NCBI GenBank assembly: GCA_016845145.1
Contig: JAERTE010000075.1
Coordinates: 41,984 to 105,983, forward strand
DNA from: Rhodospirillaceae bacterium
GTDB lineage: Bacteria > Pseudomonadota > Alphaproteobacteria > Rhodospirillales > Casp-alpha2
DNA length: 64,000 nt
Direction of reading: 5' to 3'
Position numbers and translations under genes: made by a program. Position 1 is the first letter of the stretch. Each line of letters begins with the position of its first letter. Shown here piece after piece: positions 27,231 to 36,919 of this stretch. Below the pieces are notes generated by a model. That model made no database searches. It was not told where the DNA came from and saw nothing but the letters and a program-made list of their open reading frames with translations.

Positions 27231-28265
27231 TTACCGGGCCAGTTTTTGTGCCAGGCCACTGATGGAAAGGCTCATGCGTTGGCACAGCGCTGTGTCGGGC
27301 ATGCCGGTGGACTTGCATTCTATTTCGAGCGTTGTGAAAGCAACCACACATTTCTCGAGCTGTGCCGTCGGCCAGAAACTGACTTGCCGGCGAAACCGGT
27401 CCTTAAACTTAAAAAATACCGGTGGGCGCAATTTCCCCATAGCTCGGTCGGCTGCCTCACCTTTGTCGATTGATGAGCGAACCACCAGAAGCCGCTCAAG
27501 ATGACTCTGAAGCCGCCTTACAAATTGAACCGGCGCAATGCCCTCGACAAAACCGCCAGCCAACAATCGATCGGCAACGTCGCGCCGTCCGTCGAAAATG
27601 GCGAAAACGATATCATCCAACGAACTCACCGCACCATCTCCCACCGCAAGCGCTATGGTTTGTTCGTCCAACTGGCCGCCTTCTCCGGCATACAGACAGA
27701 CCTTGTCGATCTCCGAAAGATTGGCCATCCGGTCACGGCCCAGCCGAACAGCCAAAGCCTCGACGGCCCTTCTGTCCGCTTGAATCCCGAGCTCTCGAAA
27801 TCTTGTCTCCACCAGTGTGGTGACGCTCCGTGAATCGTCTTCATAACAACCAACGGCAGCGGCATTGTCTGCTTTTTCGAACAAGCTCCGCAACTTAGAC
27901 CTTGGCGGCAGGTCGCCGGCCTCGACAACGATAGGGTTGGGAGGCATATCCGCAGACAGAACCTCTGAAAGGTGTCCCGCTATCCGATCATTCGCCCCTG
28001 TCACCCAGACGACTTTCCCGCCGCCCAGAAACGATTGGGCGAATGCCTCGTCGGAGATGACCGATGGTTCGGCCTTTAGTCGAGCTTCATCGATTGTCGC
28101 GACGGCGAAAGGATCATCATGACTATCCCCTGAAAATGTGCGAACCACGGATTTGCTCCGGCTACGCACCAGCCCGAGATTGGGTCCATAAAACAATACC
28201 GCGTAATGCTTTGGATCGGGGTTAGAGACCCAGTGATCAGCCCTGCCACCCGATATTTTTACCAT
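27231..28265 (-). CDS. holA: HolA DNA polymerase III delta subunit
   Basis: 344-residue clamp-loader wrench subunit that opens the beta sliding clamp. The N-terminal domain has AVLFYGPNLGLVRSRS, with the degenerate P-loop expected of delta, and EAGDLPPRSKLRSLFEKA; the C-terminal domain has ISGLAQKLA near the end. The ATG at 28265 lies 1 bp after the lptE stop, so translation is probably coupled. holA, lptE and leuS form the usual alphaproteobacterial leftward operon that converges on parAB. Confidence 0.9.
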   Translation of the reverse strand: MVKISGGRADHWVSNPDPKHYAVLFYGPNLGLVRSRSKSVVRTFSGDSHDDPFAVATIDEARLKAEPSVISDEAFAQSFLGGGKVVWVTGANDRIAGHLSEVLSADMPPNPIVVEAGDLPPRSKLRSLFEKADNAAAVGCYEDDSRSVTTLVETRFRELGIQADRRAVEALAVRLGRDRMANLSEIDKVCLYAGEGGQLDEQTIALAVGDGAVSSLDDIVFAIFDGRRDVADRLLAGGFVEGIAPVQFVRRLQSHLERLLVVRSSIDKGEAADRAMGKLRPPVFFKFKDRFRRQVSFWPTAQLEKCVVAFTTLEIECKSTGMPDTALCQRMSLSISGLAQKLAR

Positions 28266-28266
28266 T

Positions 28267-28776
28267 CTAGCCTTCGGGTCCACGGCGCTGATCGAAAAAC
28301 ACGCCAAGACGTACCCGCATGTCTTCACTGAGTTCGCGAATGCCTCTCTCACGGGCGTTCTTTTCGCCAAGCAGTGACGCGAACTCCGAGTCCAAAATAT
28401 TAAAACTCACCGTTACGCGACTCGATCCAGTGAAAACCGAGCGTCCTGAGGCGCTGTCGACCAAGTTGAACTTAGCCGTCATTTCCAAATTGCGGCGGGT
28501 TGCAAAAGCATTCTTTTTGAAAGCAAGCGAGGTTTGTGACTCAGAAAGCATAGTTATCAGTCGGTAGGACGGCGCCAAACGGGTGCTGCTTGCATAAAGC
28601 CGACGGACCAGAGCATTGCGAAGCAATTGCCCCTCCCGGTCGGCCGTTGGCGCGATTTCGATTCGAAGGAAATCCGTTCGCGCACTTCCGGTCGCGTGAT
28701 TCCCATATAACGGCCGGAAACCGCAGCCTGTCAAAACAGCTAAAAAACATAGCAAAACTAATGGCTTAAACGACAA
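28267..28776 (-). CDS. lptE: LptE LPS-assembly lipoprotein
   Basis: 169-residue outer-membrane lipoprotein that plugs the LptD barrel and delivers lipopolysaccharide to the surface. The signal peptide ends in lipobox LTGC at about residues 15-18, followed by GFRPLYG, the LptE hallmark. The rest is a compact alpha/beta domain. The start overlaps the leuS end by 11 bp and it is 1 bp from holA. The leuS-lptE-holA order alone makes the identification firm even though LptE sequences diverge. Confidence 0.92.
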   Translation of the reverse strand: MSFKPLVLLCFLAVLTGCGFRPLYGNHATGSARTDFLRIEIAPTADREGQLLRNALVRRLYASSTRLAPSYRLITMLSESQTSLAFKKNAFATRRNLEMTAKFNLVDSASGRSVFTGSSRVTVSFNILDSEFASLLGEKNARERGIRELSEDMRVRLGVFFDQRRGPEG

Positions 28777-31309
28777 CGTTTACGATCCTATTGGCCACGA
28801 CGATGACCTTTTTGGGCGATTTGCCCCCCAAAGCCGCCACAACATTTTCAATTTTCAACGCCTCTGTCTCGGCCAAATCCTGTGGGCAATCTTTCGCCAA
28901 ATCAATGGTACCACGAAGCTTACCATTGACTTGTACCGCAACGGTAACCGTCTCGTCGTGCAAAAACTCTGATTGCGCAACTGGCCACGGCTGGTCCGCA
29001 ACCATGCCCGTATGGCCCAGTTTATGCCACATCTCCTCGGCCAGGTGCGGCATCATCGGACCCACCAAACACACGAGCCCTCCCAGCGTCGCCCGCAACT
29101 GATCGCCAGAAAGACTTTCGTGTTTTTGTTCGAGCGCGTTGGTCAACTCTCGAATACGCGCAACCGCTTTATTGAAATGGAATTTCTCAAGATCGCTTGT
29201 GACTCCATCTATCGTTTTATGCAGTAAGGTCTGAATCTCGAGATCAACCCCCGTTGCAGCTGTATCCTTTTCAATTGCCGCTACCGCGTCGGCCAAACGC
29301 CAAAGCCGATTGACGTAGCGCCAAGCGCCCTCAATTCCGGATTCCGTCCAGTCCAGATCGCGGTCCGGAGGGCTATCCGACAACATAAACAACCGCGCAG
29401 TATCCGCCCCGTAGGTGGAAATAATCTCCTCAGGGTCGACGACATTCCGCTTCGACTTACTCATCTTTTCGGAGCGTCCCTTGGTGACGCTGGCACCATT
29501 GGAGCTATGGGTAAGCATGCCCCCATCTCCCTCGACGACATCACTCGGAAACACCCATTTCCCATCCCCATCCCGATAAGTGGCATGGCAAACCATTCCC
29601 TGCGTCAGCAAGCCCGCAAAAGGTTCTTTAACGTCCAGATAGCCACATTTCTTGAGTGCCCGGGTGAAAAACCGAGAATACAACAGATGCAAAACTGCGT
29701 GCTCAATGCCGCCGATATACTGATCCACCGGCAGCCAATAATCCGCCGCATCGCGGGTAAACCCGATGTCTTCCGACCCCGGAGAGCAGAACCGCGCGAA
29801 ATACCATGACGATTCGAAAAAGGTGTCAAAGGTATCAGTCTCGCGAACAGCAGCTTTTCCGCACTGCGGACAATTGGTGTGTTTCCAGCTCGGATGAGTA
29901 TCCAGTGGATTACCAGCGACACTCAAATCGACATCTTCAGGTAGCGCGACGGGCAGTTCGTCGAGAGGAACCGGAACGATTCGACAGCCATCACAATGGA
30001 CCACTGGTATGGGGCATCCCCAATACCGTTGTCGCGACACGCCCCAATCCCTAAGCCGGTAATTGATCGCACGTTCACCGGCACCGTTCTCAACCAACCG
30101 GTCGATCACTTTGGTAATGCCTGTCGTGACATCAAGTCCGTCAAGGAAGTCGGAATTAACCAAGCGGCCATCGCCGACGAAAGCTTCATTACCGATTTCA
30201 AAGGAATCGATGTCTTCTCCGGCCGGGCATACTACAGGCACGACCCGGAGATCATATTTCCGTGCGAAATCCAGATCGCGTTGGTCATGCGCCGGACAAC
30301 CAAAAATCGCGCCGGTGCCGTATTCCATCAAAACGAAATTCGCCACATAAACCGGCAGTTCAAGATCGCGCAAAAACGGATGGGCAACTTTCAATCCCGT
30401 GTCGTAGCCCTTTTTCTCGGCTCTTTCCAACTCGGCCTCGCTGGTTCCCATGCGGTTACATTCAGCTATAAAGCCCGCAAGTTCCGTATCGTTTCCAGCG
30501 AGAGATTGGCTCAGCGGATGATTTGCAGCCAGCGCGCAGAACGAGGCACCGAACAAGGTATCCGGCCTCGTTGTGTAAACCTCAAGATCGCCATCGATGC
30601 CTTTCAAATCAAATCGAACATAAGCACCCTCTGAACGACCGATCCAATTTTCCTGCATAATCCGAACTTTGTCCGGCCAGCGTTCCAATTCCGCCAGGTC
30701 CTCTTTGAGCTCCTCCGCAAATTCCGTGATCTTCAAAAACCACTGCGAAAGTTTGCGTTTCTCAACGGCCTCACCTGAACGCCAGCCTTTACCGTCGATC
30801 ACCTGTTCGTTGGCCAAGACAGTATTCTCTACCGGATCCCAATTGACCCAAGATTCCTTTCTGTACACCAAATCGGAGTCCAGGAATTCGAGAAACATGC
30901 GTTGTTCGTGTTTGTAATACTCCGGTTCGCAAGTTGAGATTTCACGGGTCCAATCGTAGGAAAGGCCCATGGTCTTCAACTGATCGCGCATCGCCGAGAT
31001 ATTCTCGCGCGTCCATTTCGCCGGATGAACATTGTTTTCAATGGCGGCGTTCTCCGCGGGCAGACCGAAGGCATCCCAGCCCATTGGATGCAACACATTG
31101 AACCCTTTTGCCCGTTTATACCGAGCAACCACGTCGCCTAGGGTATAATTGCGGACATGCCCCATATGAATGCGTCCCGACGGGTAGGGAAACATTTCCA
31201 GCACATAGTACTTGGGTTTGGACGAGTCTTCGGAAACCTCGAAGGTGCCGTTATCCGCCCAGGTCTTTTGCCATTTCTTTTCGGTAGTCTTTTGATTGTA
31301 TCGTGTCAT
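28766..31309 (-). CDS. leuS: LeuS leucyl-tRNA synthetase
   Basis: 847-residue class I synthetase. The HIGH-type motif is [12 protein letters not shown] at about residues 49-60 and the KMSKS loop is KMSKSKRNV near 618. The CP1 editing domain (TTRPDTLFG near 245) is intact, and the synthetase has a normal zinc-finger-like segment around CDGC and CPQCG. First gene of leuS-lptE-holA; the 76-bp gap from the DUF3576 gene upstream suggests its own promoter or read-through. Confidence 0.97.
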   Translation of the reverse strand: MTRYNQKTTEKKWQKTWADNGTFEVSEDSSKPKYYVLEMFPYPSGRIHMGHVRNYTLGDVVARYKRAKGFNVLHPMGWDAFGLPAENAAIENNVHPAKWTRENISAMRDQLKTMGLSYDWTREISTCEPEYYKHEQRMFLEFLDSDLVYRKESWVNWDPVENTVLANEQVIDGKGWRSGEAVEKRKLSQWFLKITEFAEELKEDLAELERWPDKVRIMQENWIGRSEGAYVRFDLKGIDGDLEVYTTRPDTLFGASFCALAANHPLSQSLAGNDTELAGFIAECNRMGTSEAELERAEKKGYDTGLKVAHPFLRDLELPVYVANFVLMEYGTGAIFGCPAHDQRDLDFARKYDLRVVPVVCPAGEDIDSFEIGNEAFVGDGRLVNSDFLDGLDVTTGITKVIDRLVENGAGERAINYRLRDWGVSRQRYWGCPIPVVHCDGCRIVPVPLDELPVALPEDVDLSVAGNPLDTHPSWKHTNCPQCGKAAVRETDTFDTFFESSWYFARFCSPGSEDIGFTRDAADYWLPVDQYIGGIEHAVLHLLYSRFFTRALKKCGYLDVKEPFAGLLTQGMVCHATYRDGDGKWVFPSDVVEGDGGMLTHSSNGASVTKGRSEKMSKSKRNVVDPEEIISTYGADTARLFMLSDSPPDRDLDWTESGIEGAWRYVNRLWRLADAVAAIEKDTAATGVDLEIQTLLHKTIDGVTSDLEKFHFNKAVARIRELTNALEQKHESLSGDQLRATLGGLVCLVGPMMPHLAEEMWHKLGHTGMVADQPWPVAQSEFLHDETVTVAVQVNGKLRGTIDLAKDCPQDLAETEALKIENVVAALGGKSPKKVIVVANRIVNVVV

Positions 31310-31385
31310 TTCAATTCAAACTGGGTTGATCGGCAATGAGCGAAAACAGAGAGATTTGGAAAAACTTAACCAGAGTGTGTTCGGG

Positions 31386-31943
31386 CTATTTTTTCTGCTG
31401 TTGAAGAATTGCCGAGTTTCTCAACTGACGTGCTCGGGTAAGGATGGCGTCTTCAATCTTGGTTTTCGTCGTATCTGGAACGCTTGAATCCTGCCATTGT
31501 CCGGCGCGATTCAAAACTTGCCGAAACACCGCAACTCGAATGCCGTCGGCGCGCAACGTCCGCCCCAAAATATAAACGTTTAGTTTGAAGCGCTCATTCG
31601 GGGCTTCGGCGTTGGCATGCCAATCTGTGATGATCACACCGCCAAATGGGTCAGCCGAGTTGACCGGCATGAAAGAGATCGTGTCCAGGGAGGCGCGCCA
31701 GAGAAAACTATTAACCCCCAAGTCGCCTCCGGTGTCATCCTTTTCGTCACCGAAAAAGTCGATGCCACCTTCGCCAAATATGGTTTTTCGTTTCGACGTA
31801 TCAGCGCCAGGCGTTATGCCTGGATCCAATTCTTCCTCCGTGGGCTCGGCGGGCCCAAAAGACTCGCAGGCAACAACACTGAGTGTCACGCCGAAAGCGA
31901 CAGCCAATGAAATCACGCGGTTTCTCAGTTTTGCGAGCGCCAT
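31386..31943 (-). CDS. DUF3576 lipoprotein
   Basis: 185-residue predicted lipoprotein of the DUF3576 family, common upstream of leuS in alphaproteobacteria; function unknown. The signal peptide starts with MALAKLRNR, runs through a hydrophobic stretch and ends in VVAC, a lipobox at about residues 22-25. The acidic segment PTEEELDPG follows, then a conserved domain with NSFLWRASLDTISFMP. AGGAAG precedes the ATG at 31943 by a proper distance. Confidence 0.83.
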   Translation of the reverse strand: MALAKLRNRVISLAVAFGVTLSVVACESFGPAEPTEEELDPGITPGADTSKRKTIFGEGGIDFFGDEKDDTGGDLGVNSFLWRASLDTISFMPVNSADPFGGVIITDWHANAEAPNERFKLNVYILGRTLRADGIRVAVFRQVLNRAGQWQDSSVPDTTKTKIEDAILTRARQLRNSAILQQQKK

Positions 31944-32021
31944 CGATTCTTCCTGCCCGATCCTGTTCAAAGGTGGCGTACTATATCCGATTCCACCGAT
32001 TCGCCAACGACCGAATTGGCC

Positions 32022-32657
32022 TCAATCATCCATGAACAATCCGATCCCTGCAATACCATAGCAGTGGCTTCCGCGCAGTCGTCTCAAGTTTGCACGACTT
32101 ATGCCGCCAAGGCCATAAACCGGAACGTGCGCGCGGAGACAACTGGACCTGAAGCGCCCCACACCAAGAGCGCGAACGCCGGGGTGGCTCTTGGTCTGGA
32201 AAATGGACGAAAACACCACCGCGTCAACCCCGGCGCGCTCAGCGCGCGCAATGGCAGCATTACTGTGTGCGGCCCCTGTGATCAGCCAATTGGGGCGCAA
32301 TCGAAACCAGGCGCTGGATGGTCGGCGCCAGATCGCACGTTCTGAAAGATGAACGCCGTCGGCGTTGGTTTCCAGCGCCGTACGTGGATCGCCGGCGATC
32401 AACACCCGATGGCCTGCATTGTGTGCCTTTGGGACAAAATCTCGGGCTAAAACGGCTAAGCGCTGGGCATCAGTATCGCGCAAAATGACCGCTCCGTCGA
32501 CCGGTAGGCCTGACAATAGCTTGATCGGATTGGGCGCGCGCCGAACGTCGGACATCGCAACAGCGCGGGGCAAGTTGCGGCGGTTTCCATCCAATGCGGG
32601 TCCAATGACGAAATTGAGGGCGCGTGTCAGGTCTGATAAGGTTGAGGTCAATCTCAT
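32022..32657 (-). CDS. ThiE/TenI-family thiamine-phosphate-synthase-like protein
   Basis: 211-residue TIM-barrel protein of the thiamine phosphate synthase superfamily. Family segments are ADGVHLSE at about residue 99, VVFSSIFQTKSHPG near 148 and VYGLGGI near 180. Several positions differ from typical ThiE, for example ITGAAHS for the usual ISTH-type motif, so it may not make thiamine phosphate. No other thiamine gene is nearby. It diverges from yggS with only 25 bp between the start codons. Confidence 0.72.
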   Translation of the reverse strand: MRLTSTLSDLTRALNFVIGPALDGNRRNLPRAVAMSDVRRAPNPIKLLSGLPVDGAVILRDTDAQRLAVLARDFVPKAHNAGHRVLIAGDPRTALETNADGVHLSERAIWRRPSSAWFRLRPNWLITGAAHSNAAIARAERAGVDAVVFSSIFQTKSHPGVRALGVGRFRSSCLRAHVPVYGLGGISRANLRRLRGSHCYGIAGIGLFMDD

Positions 32658-32682
32658 TTCCCTCGTTCGGAATTACTTAACT

Positions 32683-33390
32683 ATGCCTAAGACTGCATCA
32701 TTTCCCCACGACATCGGGGAAAATCTCAAGACCGTCAAGTCCGCCATTGCGACCGCAGCTGAACAAGCAGACAGAGCCTCAGCGGAAATTCGGCTGGTCG
32801 CGGTATCGAAAACGCACCCTGCGGACGCTATTCGCCCGGCATTATTGGCGGGGCACCGGCTGTTCGGCGAAAACCGGGTCCAGGAAGCGGACGAAAAATG
32901 GCCGGCCCTGCGAGAAGAGTTTCCAGATATACAGTTGCATCTGATCGGGCCGCTGCAGACAAACAAAGTGAAGCGCGCGGTCCAGCTGTTTGACGTGATT
33001 GAGACAGTGGACCGACCGAAGCTTGCGCGGGCACTCGCACGGGAAATGGATGCGACAGGCCGCAGATTGGGGTGTTTTATTCAAGTCAATACCGGAGCGG
33101 AGCCGCAAAAGGCCGGCGTGGCACCGGAAGCCGCCGAGGAATTCGTCACCTTGTGCCGCGACGAGCTCAATCTTTCTGTCGTTGGCTTGATGTGCATACC
33201 GCCCCTTGATGAAGAGCCTGGCCTGCATTTTGCGCTATTGTCGGAAATGGCGCAGCGATTTGGGCTGAAGAATCTGAGCATGGGAATGAGCAGCGACTTT
33301 GAGACAGCCGTGCGTTTCGGCGCCACTCACGTTCGTGTTGGGACGGCGATTTTTGGCGCCCGCGCGCCAGTTACGCCAGCGGGTGAATAA
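32683..33390 (+). CDS. yggS: YggS/PLPBP pyridoxal-phosphate homeostasis protein
   Basis: 235-residue single-domain PLP-binding TIM barrel related to alanine racemase, which buffers PLP and affects amino acid balance. Segments IRLVAVSKTHP (with the PLP lysine), LFGENRVQEADEKWP, LHLIGPLQTNKVK, VNTGAEPQKAG and LSMGMSSDFETAVRFGATHVRVGTAIFG are family signatures. Starts with ATG 32683; a longer upstream frame would run through the divergent gene. The end overlaps the convergent transpeptidase gene by 20 bp. Confidence 0.94.
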   Translation: MPKTASFPHDIGENLKTVKSAIATAAEQADRASAEIRLVAVSKTHPADAIRPALLAGHRLFGENRVQEADEKWPALREEFPDIQLHLIGPLQTNKVKRAVQLFDVIETVDRPKLARALAREMDATGRRLGCFIQVNTGAEPQKAGVAPEAAEEFVTLCRDELNLSVVGLMCIPPLDEEPGLHFALLSEMAQRFGLKNLSMGMSSDFETAVRFGATHVRVGTAIFGARAPVTPAGE

Positions 33391-33874
33391 TTACAACACT
33401 ACCGCGATCACATTCCCCCAATATGAAAAGCAGATCCTCGATACGCAAAGCGACGCAGCCTTCCGTCGGTTCAAAATTCGGGCGCGCTACGTGCATGAAA
33501 ATGGCGCTCCCCAGACCTGGAACGATGGGTCTGTCGTTGTGGCCCAACACGACGATCACATCATACACATGGTCGTCCCGCCATAAGGTTTCGTGGCTGG
33601 CGTGATGAGGAAGAGTGATGGGTTGATTGTAAGCGGAATCGGCAGGATCGTCGCACCAGCCGTCATTTTGCGATAAAGGTCGGCAAGGGAGCCGAGTTTG
33701 CGGTGGGGCGATCCGGTCTGGGCGGTACATTACTCTGCGCAATACCCAGCGGCCCAGCGGCGTTGCGCCATCACCTTCTCGTTTGTCGGCGCGAACGCCA
33801 CTCCGACCGAGTACGCAGTTGAACGTACCTTCGGCCCATTTCAGAGTTTCGGGCGGAAAAACTTCAATATCCAT
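33371..33874 (-). CDS. L,D-transpeptidase-family protein (YkuD fold)
   Basis: 167-residue protein with a YkuD catalytic core. DGATPLGRWVLRRV resembles the usual GxxTPxG segment, and HVARPNFEPTEGCVAL carries the catalytic His and Cys in an H-x12-C pattern. L,D-transpeptidases crosslink or anchor proteins to peptidoglycan in the periplasm, but no signal peptide or membrane segment is visible here. The export route is unclear, or the protein may be a cytoplasmic relative. The family is clear, the role less so. Confidence 0.82.
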   Translation of the reverse strand: MDIEVFPPETLKWAEGTFNCVLGRSGVRADKREGDGATPLGRWVLRRVMYRPDRIAPPQTRLPCRPLSQNDGWCDDPADSAYNQPITLPHHASHETLWRDDHVYDVIVVLGHNDRPIVPGLGSAIFMHVARPNFEPTEGCVALRIEDLLFILGECDRGSVVIIHPLA

Positions 33875-33896
33875 AACAGTTAAACGTTACCGCCAA

Positions 33897-34790
33897 TTAG
33901 TTTACGGCCTGGCTTTTTACCGCGGCTGCTTGGCTATCCAAGGCCATTTGCTGGCGGTGATACTGGTTTAGCGAATTCATGATATTTGCGGCAAACCACC
34001 CACCGCCTGGCGCAGTCGCTCCAGCGCCCTTCGGCGGTACGGCAGGGGGTTTCGGCGCGACGGCTGAAAGCCTTGCCGTTTCATAAGCCTGTGTCGCAGT
34101 ACGAGTGTTTGTTGCCGGTTTGGCTGTATCAGCCGCAATCAACGGATCATTTGCCCAGGCCATGTGGTTTGGTTTCGTGCCCGTCCTGCCCGCTTGAGCG
34201 GTCGCAGCTACGCTGGCGGCTGCCTTTGCTTGGGCCAGTTCTTTGCGGTAGGCGATCTCGCCGCGCGCCCATGCGGTGATCGGGTCTTCGCCCTGAAACT
34301 CACCGTCGGTGCCTGCTGCTGCCGGTTCTGTGGCAACAACCGAAACATCAAGCGATGCGGGGGTGGAAGGTTTAGGTTCCGCCGTTTGAAGTCCCGAGCC
34401 CTCATCGCGGAGCAACGCCATGACGTGTTCGCCCACATCTCGCCCCGAGGCCTCTTGAAGCACAACGTCGGCGCCGGATACGGCTGCGCCGACAGGGCCG
34501 AAGAACAAGGTGCTGCCGGCAATGCGCGGCAGCGGATCGATGGTATCGCCCGTAAACTGCCGATACAGCATGCCGACAACCGGAATATGCTGCAGCGGGT
34601 TCACCACATCGAGGAGATCAAAAAAACTGAAACCGTCTTCACCAAACGGATGAAAGCCGCCGGAATTGCTATCTTCCGAATTGGTTTCATTCAATGCTTG
34701 CTGAGCATCGAGATTGGCGGTTTTGGGCGGTGGCGAACCCGTTAGGGACTGCCGGTGCCATGGCAATATAGCGGTGTCTGTGGCGACCAT
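33897..34790 (-). CDS. Hypothetical alanine-rich protein
   Basis: 297-residue protein I cannot assign to a known function. The best conserved-looking part is FSFFDLLDVVNPLQHIPVVG followed by MLYRQFTGDTIDP and a glycine-rich, mildly hydrophobic stretch (STLFFGPVGAAVSGAD) at about residues 55-110. The remainder is low complexity, rich in Ala, Pro, Thr and Lys, ending in NIMNSLNQYHRQQMALDSQ. No signal peptide is visible. It may bind or insert in a membrane through the central segment, but this is only a guess. It stands alone, 22 bp from the L,D-transpeptidase gene on the same strand. Confidence 0.65.
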   Translation of the reverse strand: MVATDTAILPWHRQSLTGSPPPKTANLDAQQALNETNSEDSNSGGFHPFGEDGFSFFDLLDVVNPLQHIPVVGMLYRQFTGDTIDPLPRIAGSTLFFGPVGAAVSGADVVLQEASGRDVGEHVMALLRDEGSGLQTAEPKPSTPASLDVSVVATEPAAAGTDGEFQGEDPITAWARGEIAYRKELAQAKAAASVAATAQAGRTGTKPNHMAWANDPLIAADTAKPATNTRTATQAYETARLSAVAPKPPAVPPKGAGATAPGGGWFAANIMNSLNQYHRQQMALDSQAAAVKSQAVN

Positions 34791-34929
34791 TATAAGATTT
34801 CCCGTTCGATTCTTCGAATTTAGAAATCACAACGCAAGCGCTATGCCACAAAAATTGTCTTATTTTTCAGATATATAGAATATGACAATCCGGAGCTGCC
34901 GGTTGTTGCCCGGCAACATTTTCCGCGCT

Positions 34930-36078
34930 CTACATTAAATGCCCGCCACGCGAGACCTTGGTCTTGAGATAGTGCTCATTGTGTTTATTGGAGGGAAACG
35001 CATGTTCTACTCGTTCAGCAACGGATACACCGCAAGCGGTTAACGCTTCGACTTTGGCTGGGTTGTTTGTCATCAGCCGAACCTGATCATAGCCCAATAG
35101 GCGCAACATTTGCGCCGCTGGAAGATAGATACGCTCGTCCGCATCAAAACCAAGCTGTTCGTTTGCATCCATGGTGTCGAGGCCCTGATCTTGCAGGGCA
35201 TAGGCGCGCAGTTTATTGACGAGCCCGATTCCGCGGCCCTCCTGCGCCAAGTAGAGTAAGACGCCGCTGCCACCCCGCGCAATTTCTTGGATGGCGCCTC
35301 GCAATTGGTCGCCGCAATCGCAACGCAAGCTGCCCAATAGGTCACCGGTGAAACATTCAGAGTGGATGCGCGCCAATACCGGCGCGCTCGGGTCAGGCTG
35401 CCCGATCACGATGGCCAGGTGCTCCAGCCCGCCGTCGCGTGGCCGAAATGCCATAATTCGGGCGTCTTCCGCATCCGCCAATGGCACAGATGCCTCACTA
35501 ACCCGCCGCAGCGACCGGGCCGCGGTTTTCTCGTATTGAAATACGTCTCCTGAATCGATCAACAACAAATCGTGACGTGCCGCCCAGGCCGCCAGGTCAT
35601 CGGCGCCCTCGACTTGAATCGGCGCCGTGAGCGCCGCAGGCAGAAGCCGCGACAATTTGGCTAATGCCACGGCTGCGCTTTCGGAATTGTAGGTTGCCGT
35701 TTCGTGGCTCTCGAAACGAAGTGCATCCGTATTGAAGTCCACCAGCGGATCGGCAATCTCTGCGACGATTTCGGCGCTCAAAACAGGGCTTGTGCTCAAT
35801 GTAATGATGCGGCCCTCGGGCTGAGCGATATTCAATACTCGTGCCCGCCGGGCCGTAATGGTCAATGTCGCTGGCGCACCTGCGGTCTGCGCCAAGCCGG
35901 TCAAGTTTTCTGCTGTTACGCCCTCGGCCGCCAATGCCAATGTGGCAGAGCCATTGTTTCCACGCACAACCACATAACGGCCACGGCGAAGCTCCGAAAT
36001 AGCGCGATCGACGGCGAGCAGCGACAGGGATTCGCGGCTGGCTGGGATTTCCAAAACATCGGCAGAGGACCGAACCAT
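34930..36078 (-). CDS. ribA: RibA GTP cyclohydrolase II with degenerate RibB-like N-terminus
   Basis: 382 residues. The C-terminal half is a full GTP cyclohydrolase II, the first enzyme of riboflavin synthesis: HSECFTGDLLGSLRCDCGDQ carries the zinc cysteines, and LAQEGRGIGL the catalytic part. The N-terminal about 165 residues resemble the RibB (DHBP synthase) fold (AISELRRGRYVVVRG, AAEGVTAENL) but the acidic catalytic motif DDEDRENEGD of true RibB is missing. The protein therefore probably has only cyclohydrolase activity. Stand-alone gene, divergent from the response regulator. Confidence 0.9.
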   Translation of the reverse strand: MVRSSADVLEIPASRESLSLLAVDRAISELRRGRYVVVRGNNGSATLALAAEGVTAENLTGLAQTAGAPATLTITARRARVLNIAQPEGRIITLSTSPVLSAEIVAEIADPLVDFNTDALRFESHETATYNSESAAVALAKLSRLLPAALTAPIQVEGADDLAAWAARHDLLLIDSGDVFQYEKTAARSLRRVSEASVPLADAEDARIMAFRPRDGGLEHLAIVIGQPDPSAPVLARIHSECFTGDLLGSLRCDCGDQLRGAIQEIARGGSGVLLYLAQEGRGIGLVNKLRAYALQDQGLDTMDANEQLGFDADERIYLPAAQMLRLLGYDQVRLMTNNPAKVEALTACGVSVAERVEHAFPSNKHNEHYLKTKVSRGGHLM

Positions 36079-36229
36079 TGGCAGCGCTTTATCCGGTTGA
36101 ACAAAAAGTTACTATGACAGTGACGTGGCTAGGGTGGTGTGTTACGCAAAAGCACCATATATTGCAACGATCACCGATACCCATTTACGATAATATGCTA
36201 ACACCTGAACGCGGATTGGCGAGTAAAAC

Positions 36230-36919
36230 ATGACCAGCGGAAGACAAATCCTCATCGTTGACGACGACTCTACACTTCTGGAGATGCTTTCTGAGCAGCT
36301 AGAACTGCACGAAGAGTTCGCCTCAATCGGTGTGGCGAATGCCAGCGAAGCTCTTGAAAAAGCCAAGCAGGAGTATTTCGACGTTATTATTCTTGACGTC
36401 GGACTGCCCGACATGGATGGCCGCGAGGTGTGCAAGCTTATGCGCCGCAATGGTGTGCGCTCACCTATTATTATGTTGACCGGCGCCGACACCGACGCGG
36501 ACACCATTTTGGACCTGGAGGCCGGCGCTAACGATTATGTTACGAAGCCGTTCAAGCTAGGGGTGCTGCTGGCGCGTATCCGCGCCCACATTCGCCAACA
36601 TGAACGGTCCGACGATGCCATGTTCGCGATTGGGCCTTATACTTTCCAGCCAGCCAACAAAATGTTGGTGAATGCCGACGAGAACAAGAAAATCCGGCTG
36701 ACGGACAAGGAAACGGCGATTTTGAAATACCTGTATCGGGCTGGCGACCGTGTGGTTGGCCGAGAAGTCTTGTTGGATGAGGTATGGGGCTACAACGCCA
36801 ACGTCACGACCCACACCCTTGAAACGCATGTCTATAGGCTACGCCAGAAAATCGAGCCCGATCCGTCAAACGCACAAATCCTGGTCACGGAACCGGGCGG
36901 TTACCGGTTGGTGCCTTAA
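36230..36919 (+). CDS. OmpR/PhoB-type response regulator
   Basis: 229-residue two-component regulator. The receiver domain has the acidic pair VDDD near residue 10, the phospho-Asp in IILDVGLPDMDG near 53 and the lysine in YVTKPF near 104. A winged-helix DNA-binding domain follows with LTDKETAILKYLYRAGDRVV and THTLETHVYRLRQKIEPDPSN. No sensor kinase is adjacent. Its end overlaps the convergent xthA stop by 4 bp. Target genes are unknown. Confidence 0.93.
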   Translation: MTSGRQILIVDDDSTLLEMLSEQLELHEEFASIGVANASEALEKAKQEYFDVIILDVGLPDMDGREVCKLMRRNGVRSPIIMLTGADTDADTILDLEAGANDYVTKPFKLGVLLARIRAHIRQHERSDDAMFAIGPYTFQPANKMLVNADENKKIRLTDKETAILKYLYRAGDRVVGREVLLDEVWGYNANVTTHTLETHVYRLRQKIEPDPSNAQILVTEPGGYRLVP

